Source of the DNA: Dipteris shenzhenensis
Lineage: Eukaryota; Polypodiophyta; Polypodiopsida; Gleicheniales
Assembly: GCA_047967505.1 (NCBI GenBank)
Contig: CM106540.1
Length of the DNA: 64,000 nucleotides
Reading direction: 5' to 3' (one strand)
Shown: one piece after another, positions 21,707 to 31,989 of the stretch
How the letters are laid out: each line of letters begins with the position of its first letter
Position numbering within the stretch: position 1 is the stretch's first letter
The notes under the pieces: model-generated
What the model saw: the letters and a program-made list of their open reading frames with translations, nothing else
What the model was told of the DNA's origin: nothing
Databases searched by the model: none
Made by a program: the position numbers and the translations under genes

Positions 21707-24605
21707 GTGCTTGAAAGATCATTTCTTCTTTCTAAGAAAGATGCAATGCACTTTGTGATGCCATCGCCAAAAGCACCTAGATTTTCTAAATTGGTTTTTG
21801 CATTGGAGATCCTTCAACATGTGTGGGAGGAATTTCCCATTGAGGAAGTAAGAAAAATGCAGTCAAAGATTATCCTTGAATACTTTCAGGGTGTCATCGA
21901 ACAAGGTTCAACTTCATTGGAGGGACCTAAGGTGCAAGAATCCACACATGAGAAAGGAAGTGATGAGACACGCCATGTAGACCTAGTTCATGGTAATACA
22001 AATGAGAGAGGAAGTGGAGTGGATGAGACAGAACACATTGTAGCAATGGATGAGGGTCTTGTACACGTGGATGCTTACAAGGGATCTACATCTGAGACAG
22101 GAATTGAATTGGTGGAGACAGGAATTGAATTGGTGGAGACCGGACATGCACATGCATCTCAGACAAAAATTGAATTGGTGGAGACCGGACATGCACATGC
22201 ATCTCAGACAAAAATTGAATTGAGTGAGACACGACATGCATCAGATAAGACAGGACATGCACACACATCTCTTGTTCATGGTATTACTCACTTAGATGGT
22301 GTAACTCATGAAGTTGATGGAATAACAGAACAAGTGAAGCCCTTAAGTTGAGGCAATAGAAGAAGAAGTAGGGTGATCTAAAGCAGTTCACATTGAGCCC
22401 CTAAAAAATAAACCTCGACGTCAAATGCAAAAGGCAAGTACTTCATGAGCTACAGTTCCAAGTCCTATAACTAGAAAAAGAGGTCGTTCATATACAAAGA
22501 AAGGGCAAAGAAGAGAAGAGGAAGAACATGAAGAGGATGCGGAGGGTCTTGAAATGGAGTCAGATCTAGAAGCAAAAATGTTATCAATGAAGAACCTAAA
22601 TCTTTGCTTGAATGAGGCTGTGACAGCAGATCCTGAGGATCCAGGATATATATGGGGCCAGAAGACTCAAGTTATACATGCTTCAACAGTGGTCAAAGCA
22701 AGTGTCTTCACCAACAGCAGGACCTTAGATACAGCCTATGCTGAAAAGATTTTTCAGGCTTTGATTGATGGAAAAAAACCAGTTGTTTCTAATTTGGTAC
22801 TCCGTCCAAGAACATTTTGGCCAGTCATGGGAGATTATAGTCAATCCATCAATTTCTCTCAGCCTATACATTTTGAGATGCAATTCACTAAGTTCCTCGA
22901 AAAACAAGTTCCCTCACTTCGAGAAGGACAGAGTTCAGTGAATGATCCAGAACGACATATAAGGGATGCCAAGAGAAATTTCTTAGCTCATTGTACATTT
23001 GAGGCAATAGATGGTCAGCACTATGCCTATGCTTGTAATGAGCGCTCTAGAGATGCATACAAGAAAGGAGAAATTACTTATCAAACCTTCGCGAGTGTGC
23101 CTCAATTTCACTACTATTCTGCATGCATTTGTATCTTCAAGAACGAGAAATTATATTTGATTGAGTCGAAAAGACTTAATCATGACATTTATGCACTACG
23201 AAAAATCACCTCCACTTCAGAGATGTTGCTCAAAGCTAGGACCATATGGAAAACTTTTAATTCTCCTTTGACCACTCTCAAAAGAACTGCAACTAAAGTG
23301 GAAGCGGATAATCTTGTTGACTTCTACACATGCTTGAGTGCCATTGTACCAAGGGGAAAGCAGGAAAGAGCAGAGGTGATTACAAGCTTTAAGACAGTAA
23401 GGGATAGGTATCAAGACTACACAAGCATACTTTTCCATAGTGATGAAGTTTTTCATCAGATCAAAGACGTGTGTCTTGCATGTGAGAAAGGAGATGTCAC
23501 ATATGAGGCTCCATCATTGATTAAAGAGAAGGCAAAGAAGATTGAGAAAAAAGAGATGATAGCTCGGATGTGGAGGCCTTTAAGAAACCTACCAGACAAA
23601 TACGCAAGTCTTGTTGCAGAGAAATTAATGTCCAAAGAATGGTTTTTTGGCAAAAAGGATAAAGATCATTGCATGGAAGATTGCATCATCCAACAGGTCA
23701 AGCGTGATGCAGTAAAGAGTGCAATTGAATATTTATTGGGAGAAAAAAATATTCCAATTAGCCAATGTAAAATTGATCATAACATTGTGAGGCAGATGGC
23801 ATCAGCTTTACTGTCAGCTAAACAGAAGGCTTGGGCACATAAATGGGTGAAGGTAGAAGATGATGGATCTGAAATTACTCCCTCTATGAGAAGTGACATT
23901 CCGGAAAATGTGTATGCATATGCACAAAAAGTCATCAATAAGCACACTCTCAGAAAAGAAAAAACTTTGAACAAGGGCTTTTTTTTCATACATGAAATCA
24001 TTTCAGAGTCTGGAAAGAGTGTTGAGTGCAAGGGAGTTTCATTGAATGATTTTTTGTCCGACGACACTGCTTGGGAGAGACCTCAGCTTTTCTTTGTCTA
24101 TGAAATATCACCAAATGACATTCGTCAACTCCTTGATAGAATATTACATACCACCATTGGTAGAGTGGGACAATGTAATATAGTCATATTTGCTTATAAA
24201 GATGACAAGGAACAAATGTCTGCTACCCTAGAAAAACAATATGGCAATGAGCTTAAGATTTACAATGGTATATACTCAAGAAAAAGGGACAAGAGAGAAT
24301 GCGGTCTCAAGATACAGAGTCTAGAAACCTTTTTCTTGTGCATGAAGAGCCCTTACAATGATCACTCCTTACAAAACAATATAAGAGGGAATGCAAAGAG
24401 ATTGCAACTACTGCTGGAAGAGCATGAAGCTCCAAGTCCCCTCCATCGCAATGCAAATCACTATGAAAGGCCAGCAAAAAGTGCTGATCTTTTAATTAGT
24501 ATGATGGAATATACGAGAAGGGAGAGGAGGAGGATGAGGAGGACATAGCTGGAGTAGAGAATATAGAAAGCTCATCTCAAGAAAGCAAAGCTACTCTGGC
24601 TATGG
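21707..24605 (+). pseudogene. N-terminal part of a large gene upstream of Ulp1-like modules
   Basis: Frames 21707-22351 (214 codons) and 22554-24548 (664 codons) are parts of one protein. Near 22345 a frameshift leads into VEAIEEEVG, two TGA codons, then RKRGRSYTKKGQRREEEEHE and on into the 664-codon frame. Near 24510 another shift joins to EKGEEEEDEEDIAGVENIES, after which the frame changes again to enter the protease region. The first part has an acidic tail of tandem repeats (ETGIELVETGHAHASQTKIE). The long part has no family I can name; notable strings are HYAYACNERSRDAY, FHYYSACICIFKN, SKEWFFGKK and RPQLFFVYEISPNDIRQLLD. Its position ahead of C48 modules suggests a transposon-encoded or captured SUMO-protease fusion; no transposase domain is recognised in it. 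Confidence 0.6.
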
Positions 24606-24639
24606 TTGACTCTAGAAAATAATCATACATTGCAGCAAA

Positions 24640-25605
24640 TGGAGAAGTCATTTCAAGTTAGGTTTCAAGTTCGAGAACAACCTCTTACTTTTCTATTCGA
24701 TGAAGAGGACATTTCAATCCTCATAAACTTCAAGAAAGAGGTTAATGACAAGGTCATAATAGCCATCCTCAGGTTTGACACAAACTTTTTACTGACTTTA
24801 TGCTTTTGTATTTCCATTGGATCAAATGAACTAATATTCTTTTCTTTTTATTGCAGTATGGTTTTACAATAGCTTCCCCTATATATACAAAGATGTGCAT
24901 ATATGGTCGATCCTCTTGTTTCTAGTGTACTTAGCAATAAGCAGAAGACCATAGATGATGTTTTTAAGTGGTTGCAACCTATTGATTTGACTGCGGCATG
25001 AGTTATCTTTACCGCATATCACGAGGAGTGAGTATCAATCCCTACCTAGCTTATCTCTTACATTGTGGAGGATTATATCAAATAATAATTATTCTTAATT
25101 GATAATGCAGCTTGCATTGGAGCTTGGTAATTGTGGACATCTTAGCCAAGCAATGCTTCTTTGTCAATTCAATAGCATCTATCCATGGCAGTGTGTCAGA
25201 GTAAGTATAACCTACTTGTGTCATAATTATGTCAATGAGATGCATCCTATGCAATGCGCACATTCATTTATGTTTTCTATTTTGATGTGTAGATCTGCTC
25301 GAAAGTTGGTAGGTGCTATAGATGCACTTATGCAAATGGAGGGTGACTTGGAAGATCAAATAGAGTATGTAACATGCCCTGCAGTGAAGCAGAATGATGA
25401 CCACAGTTGTGGGTGGAGAGTCGGATATAACTACTTTTTGCTCCTTGCTCAAATTTTTAATTTGAGAGGTGGTGAAACCTCATTGTCGACATATACAGAC
25501 TTGCATCTATATGCATTTATGTCATCTATCATTAAGGCATTTATTGATAACATGGTGGAGCATCCAGAGGAAACATTGGTTGCTACGCCCATAAGTTGTC
25601 CTAAT
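24640..25605 (+). pseudogene. Ulp1/SENP-like C48 protease module 1
   Basis: Four exons fit GT-AG rules: ending 24772, 24857-25027, 25111-25200 and 25293-25605. Exon a has LTFLFDEEDISIL; exon c has LHWSLVIVDILAKQCFFVNS; exon d has VKQNDDHSCGWRVGYNYF. This is the C48 (SUMO protease) pattern: His of HW, Asn in place of Asp before Ser, the oxyanion Gln, and Cys in SCG. All are present here. Exon b has two in-frame stops (TAG at 24870, TGA at 24999) where module 2 is open, so a full product is not expected. C48 proteases cleave SUMO or related tails; plant transposons often carry them. Confidence 0.8.
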
Positions 25606-25639
25606 GTAAGTTGTATTGGACGAAATGGGGAGCTCTTCT

Positions 25640-26624
25640 GAGGTTAGGGTCATCATTAGCAAGCAACCTCGTGTTTTGACTTTTGGTAGCGAGGAAGTTA
25701 CAATCCTCTCCGACCCTTTGAAAGAGGCTAATGACAAAGTCATGATGGCCATCCTCAGGTTTGATATGAACATCTCTTGGCTTGATACTTCAATCATTTG
25801 ATTCAATCTGCTTCTAACATTTGTTTATTTATTGCTACAGTACGGTTATATCTCACTTTCCTAGATCAGTACAGAATCGCGTCTGTATGCTCGATTCTCT
25901 TCTTTCAGCTGTACTTAGTGATACCAAGAAGACAGTAGATGATGTTTGTTCAATTCTACAACCTTTAGACTTGGATGGCATATTACTTGTCTTTATGCCA
26001 TACTATGAGAAGTAAGTATGGTCTCAATCTTTCTTTTACTCTCTTATTTATAATATTGTGTCAATTAATACTTAATATTGTGATAAATCTTATCGCTCTT
26101 TATTGGTGATGTAGTTCACATTGGAGCCTGATAGTATGGGATCTTGATGACAACCATTGTTGGTTTGTCAACTCATTTACAGGCTTTCACGGGGTGTTCA
26201 GGTAAGTGTTCTTTTATCATATCATTATGAACATGCATCTTACTATTTACTACACAAATTCACTTTGTCATATGTCATGATGGACAGGTCTGCAAACAAG
26301 TTAGTTTCTGCGATTATGAAAATCAGGGAGCATCAAGACCAACCAAATTTCCAAACACGCCTCGCAGTAGTGGAGCAGAAAGACATGTTTAGTGGTGGGT
26401 GGAGAATTGCCTACAACTTCATGTTGTATCTCAATGAAATTTTTGAACACGTCTCAATAGAAGCATATACCAAGCTCGAGCTACAAGATTTTGTGGCTAA
26501 GACTGTTCACTATCAAACTGCTACCATTGGGAAACAACATGATGGACTCAATGAAGAACCTGAGGGAGCCAAAGAAAAAGAAGAGACAATTCAGTCTCCT
26601 TCTGTATCTCACAGCCTCAAGTAG
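25640..26624 (+). pseudogene. Ulp1/SENP-like C48 module 2, catalytic Cys replaced by Gly
   Basis: A tandem copy of module 1 with the same exon plan: ~25640-25758, 25841-26011, 26115-26201 and 26288-26624. Exon b is 171 bp in both copies, exon c 87 versus 90 bp. The repeated start ITILSDPLKEANDKVMMAIL-like segment matches INFKKEVNDKVIIAIL of module 1. HWSLIVWDLDDNHCWFVNS keeps the His and Asn, and VVEQKDMF keeps the Gln, but SCGWR has become SGGWR (GGT for TGT). Exons b, c and d are open and splice in frame, with consensus donors (GTAAGT). So this copy is a dead protease fold with a better preserved reading frame than the intact-site copy. Confidence 0.8.
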
Positions 26625-26858
26625 AAGCATTACAGTCTACACTTGAATTAGAGACTCAATGCATTCTTCCTACACACAAGAAGTGGAGACTCAATGTGCA
26701 TCTACAACATCACATCTTGTAAAGGAGGAAGAGATTAAGTCTATCCCGATTGCACCAGAAGTAGAATCTCAATGTACACCATCCACACAAGTAGAGACTC
26801 AATGTACTCTTAGAGAATCACAGCCTCAAGAGGACTCATCAGACTCTATTCAGTTGTA
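26625..26858 (+). pseudogene. C-terminal tail with VETQC repeats
   Basis: After SVSHSLK and a stop in the module 2 frame, the neighbouring frames read SQPQVEALQSTLELETQC and then EVETQCASTTSHLV, EVESQCTPSTQ and VETQCTLRESQPQ, ending at TAA 26858. The motif VE(T/S)QC recurs four times, spread over two frames, so one or two small indels split the original tail. Confidence 0.55.
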
Positions 26859-26869
26859 AAACATGTAGA

Positions 26870-27440
26870 AAGAAACATGAGTCCTTGAAGATTTTTATAT
26901 TGTTTGTATTGATTAATGATAGTGTTTTTTAAACTTATGTTAAATGTTGCAATACATTAGGATATTTTATGATATTTATTCATTACAATACATTAGGTTT
27001 TACTTTTTTGAAAGTCTAATTTATTATGTACAATAAATATCTTATGATGAGAATCTAATAATTATATCATTCTCATGTTCCATCACTTTATTTTATAGAT
27101 TTCAATGTACTCAAAATCTATCATTTATTATGTACAGCAAGTCTAACTTATATTATATTAAAAGAATATCTCATGATGAGATTCTAATAATTACTAACTT
27201 ATATTATATTAAAAGAATATCTCATGATGAGATTCTATTAATTATATCATTCTTGTGTTCCATCATTTTATTTTATAGATTTCAATGTACTATCACTATC
27301 TTACATGTCTCAAATGTCTCCCATTACGGTCTTGCATACCATCATTTTATTTTATAATGTCTCGCATTACGGTCTTGCATCTAGTCATCTCAGCCTCTAC
27401 CAATTCTTTATTCTAAATCTTTCATCCCACATTATGAGTC
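26870..27440. repeat. AT-rich spacer with nested duplications
   Basis: A phrase containing AAGAATATCTCATGATGAG and TTCTAATAATTA occurs three times between 27017 and 27245. ATTTTATAGATTTCAATGTACT occurs twice (near 27090 and 27270), and CATTACGGTCTTGCAT twice (27323 and 27364). No gene is visible. Confidence 0.7.
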
Positions 27441-27446
27441 TGTAGT

Positions 27447-27906
27447 TCTATAAATTCCCTAGTAGTCATTCATCTTCTATATCTCACCCGTAGCAGACAC
27501 TTCTTTCACTTTGCTCTTCTTACCTTACTCCTCTCCTCAAGCTTGCTCCTTCCTCTCCTTAAGCTTGCTCCTTCCATCTTGCCCGTAGCCTTGCCTCCTC
27601 TTCTCAAGCATACTCCTTTCATCTTGCCTTACCTCCTCTAGTTACCTTCCTCACTCTCATTACCTTCCTCACCTCGTTCGTCTTCTATATCTTTCCTCAC
27701 TCTCGTTACCTTCCTCACCTCGTTCGTCTTCTATATCTCACCCGCACCAAAAACTTCTTCCACTTTACTCTTCTTACCTTACTCCTCTCCACACTTCTTC
27801 CACTTTACTCTTCTTACCTTACTCCTCTCCTCAAGCTTGCTCCTTCCATCTTGCCCGCAGCCTTACCTCCTCTTCTCAAGCATACTCCTTTCATCTTGCA
27901 GCCATT
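27447..27906 (+). promoter_or_regulatory. TATA box and pyrimidine-rich leader
   Basis: TCTATAAATTCC at 27447-27458 is followed by some 440 bp of CT-rich sequence made of repeated words (CTTCTTACCTTACTCCTCTC, CTCAAGCTTGCTCCTTCC, TTCGTCTTCTATATCT) and then ATG at 27907. This looks like a promoter and long 5' leader of the small ORF; the repeats in the leader are unusual. Confidence 0.45.
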
Positions 27907-28314
27907 ATGGATCTTTTTAAGGTAATCGATTCTGTCGAGCAAGCCATTAGCAGCCTCAAAGAATGGATTGCCGAGAACCAAGGAAAGAGAGAGGAGAGAA
28001 AGCAAAATCCAGCTCCATTAACCCAGTACCAGAAGGATGACTTTGCTTGTCAGAAGGGCTTAGAGAAGGAAGAGGAAAGAAAAATAAGTATGGCTACTAC
28101 TGAAATAGATAAATTGCAGTCATATAGGAGAGAGTTGATAGACTTTCAAAGTGAGATATCTTCGCGTGTGGCTCGTTATGGAAGATTTTCCCCCGAGGAA
28201 GCGCAAGCCATTCGGAATAAACAAAGTGTTATGCAGGAGAAAATTCATCAATCCTTACTTCTCTTCTATAATTTTAACTACATCGATGAGGATGAGATGA
28301 GCCTAAAGACTTGA
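27907..28314 (+). CDS. Small intact ORF, probable coiled-coil protein
   Basis: A 135-codon frame with no lesion, rich in Glu, Lys, Gln and Arg, predicted by eye to be mostly helical: MDLFKVIDSVEQAISSLKEW, then KGLEKEEERKIS, IDKLQSYRRELIDFQSE and SPEEAQAIRNKQSVMQEKI. The composition and third-base use look protein-like, and a TATA box and AATAAA (28356) bracket it. It has no signal peptide or membrane segment. I recognise no family. It is the only ORF in the window that is both undamaged and free of simple repeats, so it may be a live host or transposon gene. Confidence 0.5.
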   Translation: MDLFKVIDSVEQAISSLKEWIAENQGKREERKQNPAPLTQYQKDDFACQKGLEKEEERKISMATTEIDKLQSYRRELIDFQSEISSRVARYGRFSPEEAQAIRNKQSVMQEKIHQSLLLFYNFNYIDEDEMSLKT

Positions 28315-29050
28315 AAATAGAAAATTCATCAAATTGAATGGCTGTAGTCTTGAAAATAAATTTGCCTTCTAGTGAGAGTCTTATTGTAACTTTTGGTGTA
28401 ATTTGCCTTCCAATGAGAGTCTTATTGAAAAATTTTGGTGTTTTTTAAGACCTAAATTATAAATATTGTGAGAGTTTGCTACTTCCACTTGTAACTTTTG
28501 AAAGTGTTTCCTAAACACTATTATAAATACAAAGAGAGTTTACAATTAATGAACCACTCTTTTTTGTGTAAATTATCTCAGGCTTAACTTTTGAAGGTGT
28601 TTATTAACACCATTAAATATTAAGAGAGTTTACAACAACCGAATCTTATTTTTTCATGTAACTTATCTAGGCTACGTTAAATTTTATAATTTTAGTTTCA
28701 TGTCCTTAAAAAATATATAAAAAAATGCTTGTTTTTATGTTTTTATATGTGCTTTGAACTTTGGGTTTTTCTTAAATTTTATCTGAAAACTAGTCCAAAA
28801 GTATATGTAAAAATGAATTTGTACATTGACAAGTCCAAAATTAATGAAATAAGTGTTTTCCTTGGGTTTACAATAGATATATGGAGGAGATAGAAGGATA
28901 TCTAATACATTACTTTGAACGATACACAAGCAAGGTGCATCTAGTATTTCTCGGACTACACATTAAAAAAGAGAGCGGGTTGACACTACAGACCTTTTAA
29001 AGCGAGAACTTTGAGAAAATAATTAGGCCTTTTCAATATTATCTATTTTG
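28315..29050. other. AT-rich spacer with short duplications
   Basis: Three motifs occur twice here: TTGCCTTCYARTGAGAGTC (28366, 28409), AGAGAGTTTACAA (28537, 28622) and the AAGTGTTTCCTAA / GGTGTTTATTAA pair. No gene. Confidence 0.5.
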
Positions 29051-29087
29051 GTTGGGCAATCCACCTCAACTAGTGGCCATTCCTATA

Positions 29088-29260
29088 GATCATCACTTGG
29101 TTCCCATGCCTGGGGAGAGAGGAGACCTTTGGACATTTAGACAGCACTTGGTTCCCATGCCTGGGGAGAGAGGAGACCTTTGGACATTTAGACATCACTT
29201 GGTTCCCATGCCTGGGGAGAGAGGAGACCTTTGGACATCACTTGGTTTCCATGCGCTGAT
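29088..29260 (+). repeat. 51-bp tandem repeat, three and a half copies
   Basis: Units begin CATCACTTGGTTCCCATG at about 29090, 29141 and 29192, with a partial fourth at 29237. The period is 51 bp, a multiple of three, and the frame 29052-29393 stays open through it, repeating HLVPMPGERGDLWTF. There is no other sign of a gene. Confidence 0.85.
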
Positions 29261-29439
29261 GCATTTAGAAGATCCAATTAGCCATGCGCTTATGCATCTA
29301 ACCACTCTAGTGTTGGGGTCTTTGCCCATGTGGTGTGGTGTTTTAGGGATAATGCCCATGTGGTGTTTTATACAGCCTACTTACTCTACCTAAATCATGA
29401 AACAACTCTTAACCAACTATATAATCTATAATATTCCAC

Positions 29440-31195
29440 ATAAAGATTGATAAACGCACACCGCTACCTTAAACTCTTATTTTCTTTTTTTTAAAAAGAT
29501 GATTTTGAAGACTAAAATTTAAATGTTTTTTAATTTAAATAAAAATAGCACCAATTTCAAAAATAACATAAAACCTACTTTAATCTCTCTTTTTTTAAAT
29601 AGATGAATTTAGAAAACAAAATATATACATTTTCACATTTAAGTAAAAAATTACGTAATTAAAAAAATATTTTAAAAAACTTTAAAATGCATTTGAAATT
29701 TTGAAATATTTTATAATTTCACATATTCCTATAAACTAAAATAATAAAAAAGCTACTTTAAACTCTTATTTTCTTGTTCTTAATACATGATTTCTAAAAA
29801 TAAAATTTAAACGTTATATTAAATTCAAAACTTCAATAATTTGTAAACTTCAGTTATAAATTTTTTTAATAGATGATTTTAAAAAACAAATTATATACTT
29901 TTTGACATTTAAATAAAAATTTCACTAACTTAAACTCTTATTTTCTTTTTTTCTTAAAGATCATTTTTAAAAATAAAATTTAAACATTTTTTATTTAAAT
30001 ATAAATAACACTAATTAAAAACATATCTTTAATCTCTTTTTTTTAAAAGATGATTTCAAAAAACAAAATATATACATTTTCACATTTTAAATAAAAAATT
30101 ACGTAATTTCAAAAATAATTTAAAAAAACTTTAAAATGCATTTCAAAATATTCTATAATTATTCCTATGAACTAGAATTTAAATGTTTTTTTATTTAAAT
30201 AAAAATAGCACTAATTTAAAAGATAACTTTAATCTCTTTTTTTAAAAAGATGATTTTAAAAACAAAGAATTTGCATTTTCACATTTTAAAAAAAAATTAC
30301 ATAATTCCAAAAATAATTTAAAAAAACTTTAAAATGCATTTCAAATTTATAAATATTTTATAATTATTCCTATAAACTAAGATTTAAACGTTTTTTTATT
30401 TAAATAAAAATAGCTCTAATTTAAAGAATAACTTTAAATTCTTTTTTTTCAAAGATGATTAAATTTATTTTTTTTTTTACATTTTCACATTTTAAATAAA
30501 AATGTCGTAATTAAAAAAAAAAAACTTTAAAATGCATTTGAAATTTAGAAATATTTTATAATTATTGCTATGAACTATAATTTAAACGTTTTTTATTTAA
30601 ATAAAAATAGCTCTAATTTAAAAAATAACTTTAATCTCTTTTTTTTCAAAGATGATTTTAAAAAGCAAAATTTTTACATTTTCACATTTTAAATAAAAAA
30701 TGTCGTAACTCAAAATTTTAAAAAAAACTTTAAAATGCATTTGAAATTTTATAATTATTCCTATGAATTAAAATTTAAACGTTTGTTAATTTAAGTAAAA
30801 GTAGCTCTAATTTAAAAAATAACTTTAAAATGTTAAAATTTTGTTTTTTAAAATCATCTTTGAAAAAAAGAGATTCACATTTTAAATAAAAAATGTCGTA
30901 ATTCAAAAATTTTAAAAAAATTTTAAAATGCATTTGAAATTTAGAAATATTGTATAATTATTCCTATGAACTAGAATTTAAACGTTTTATTATTTAAATA
31001 AAAATAGCTCTAATTTAAAAAATAACTTTAATCTCTTTTTTTTCTAAGATGATTTTAAAAAACAAAATTTTTACATTTTCACATTTTAAATAAAAAATGT
31101 CGTAATTCAAAATTTTAAAAAAAACTTTAAAATGCATTTGAAATTTAGAAATATTTTATAATTATTCCTATAAACTAAAATTTAAATAAATTTTA
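29440..31195. repeat. AT-rich ~200-bp satellite
   Basis: About eight units, seen from the recurrence of AAAATGCATTTGAAATTT near 29685, 30136, 30336, 30531, 30736, 30926 and 31128. Each unit holds TTTAAACGTTTTTTATTTAAAT, AATAGCTCTAATTTAAA, a TTTAATCTCTTTTTT box, AGATGATTTTAAAAA, ACATTTTCACATTTTAAAT and ATTATTCCTATGAACTA. GC content is very low. One unit carries a small inversion (see findings). Confidence 0.9.
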
Positions 31196-31227
31196 GCAAA
31201 AAAAAAAAGCTACATAAAAAAAACCCT

Positions 31228-31400
31228 ACCTGGACTCTCCTGCTCCGTCCATCTCCGTCGATGTCTGTCGGTCGCTCTCCGTTGCTGTTGCAATTCCGTC
31301 GACGTCTCGCAAATCCAAAATCGGTCGATGAGGAGGAGCTCGATCGAGGTATGAAGAATGAGGGGGGTTGCTCTCCTTTTATAAGAAAATTTAGGGTTTC
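31228..31400 (-). promoter_or_regulatory. Promoter-like segment with first-exon remnant
   Basis: On the minus strand the order is telo-box AAACCCTAA (31399-31391), TATA box CTTATAAAAGG (31386-31376), a leader, ATG at 31252 (MDGAGES), and a donor AG/GTAGGG at 31230-31225. That is a typical plant promoter plus short first exon. Downstream only the AT satellite is found, so the rest of the gene is missing or far away. The palindrome array lies directly upstream. Confidence 0.4.
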
Positions 31401-31910
31401 CCTACCTCGATCGAGGTATTTCACATTCAACATACATATCGCTCCATCATACCTCGATCGAGGTATAGACATGCCATGATATCTCGATCGAGGTATTTTG
31501 ACATGCCCATACATATCGGTACATGTACCTCGATCGAGGTATTGACATGCCACGATACCTCGATCGAGGTATGTCAGCAGTAGCCGGATGCCACATGTCT
31601 CGATTGACGTATTCGACATGCGGCCAAGTCATCAGTCCAACATACCTCGATCGAGGTATGTCAGCTGCCCTGTCGGATGGCACATACCTCGATCGAGGTA
31701 TAGCTCGACATGCCACACTACCTCGATCGAGGTGTAGCTGGATTGCCACGATACCTCGAACGAGGTATATGTGGCATGCTAGCAAACCTCGATCGAGGTA
31801 TAGGCTCGGTTTGGTGAAAAAAGCCCAACACCTTGATCGAGGTATCGGCTTGGCTCGGTTGTCCTCGTGTGTGATTTTCATTGGAGATAATACCTCGATC
31901 GAGGTATTGC
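31338..31910. repeat. Array of ~14 ATACCTCGATCGAGGTAT palindromes
   Basis: Palindromes or near-palindromes occur at about 31339, 31402, 31449, 31479, 31526, 31555, 31600 (degraded), 31640, 31684, 31719, 31751, 31786, 31830 and 31890, spaced 30-65 bp. The cores are conserved while spacers (often with GACATGCCA) vary. Because the word is its own complement, both strands translate to YLDRGI and IPRSRY repeats, which makes open frames that are not genes. Confidence 0.9.
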
Positions 31911-31989
31911 AGACTGAAGAAAAATCTTTGTATTTTCACTCGAGCGGGTGTCACACTCACCCGAAAGTAGTCCGGAACTAGACAACCTT

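Noticed and set aside
28981-28995. CACTACAGACC as a left end for CACTA element A
   Set aside because: The flank TGA does not match the ATA after the right end at 35415, and the following bases do not match either CACTA terminus.
31338-31910. CRISPR-like array (short repeats with unique spacers)
   Set aside because: The DNA is plant nuclear, the repeats are perfect palindromes, spacers are uneven and share words, and no cas gene exists.
31182-31981. Open frames of 80-152 codons rich in YLDRG and IPRSRY
   Set aside because: They are the palindrome array read on both strands.
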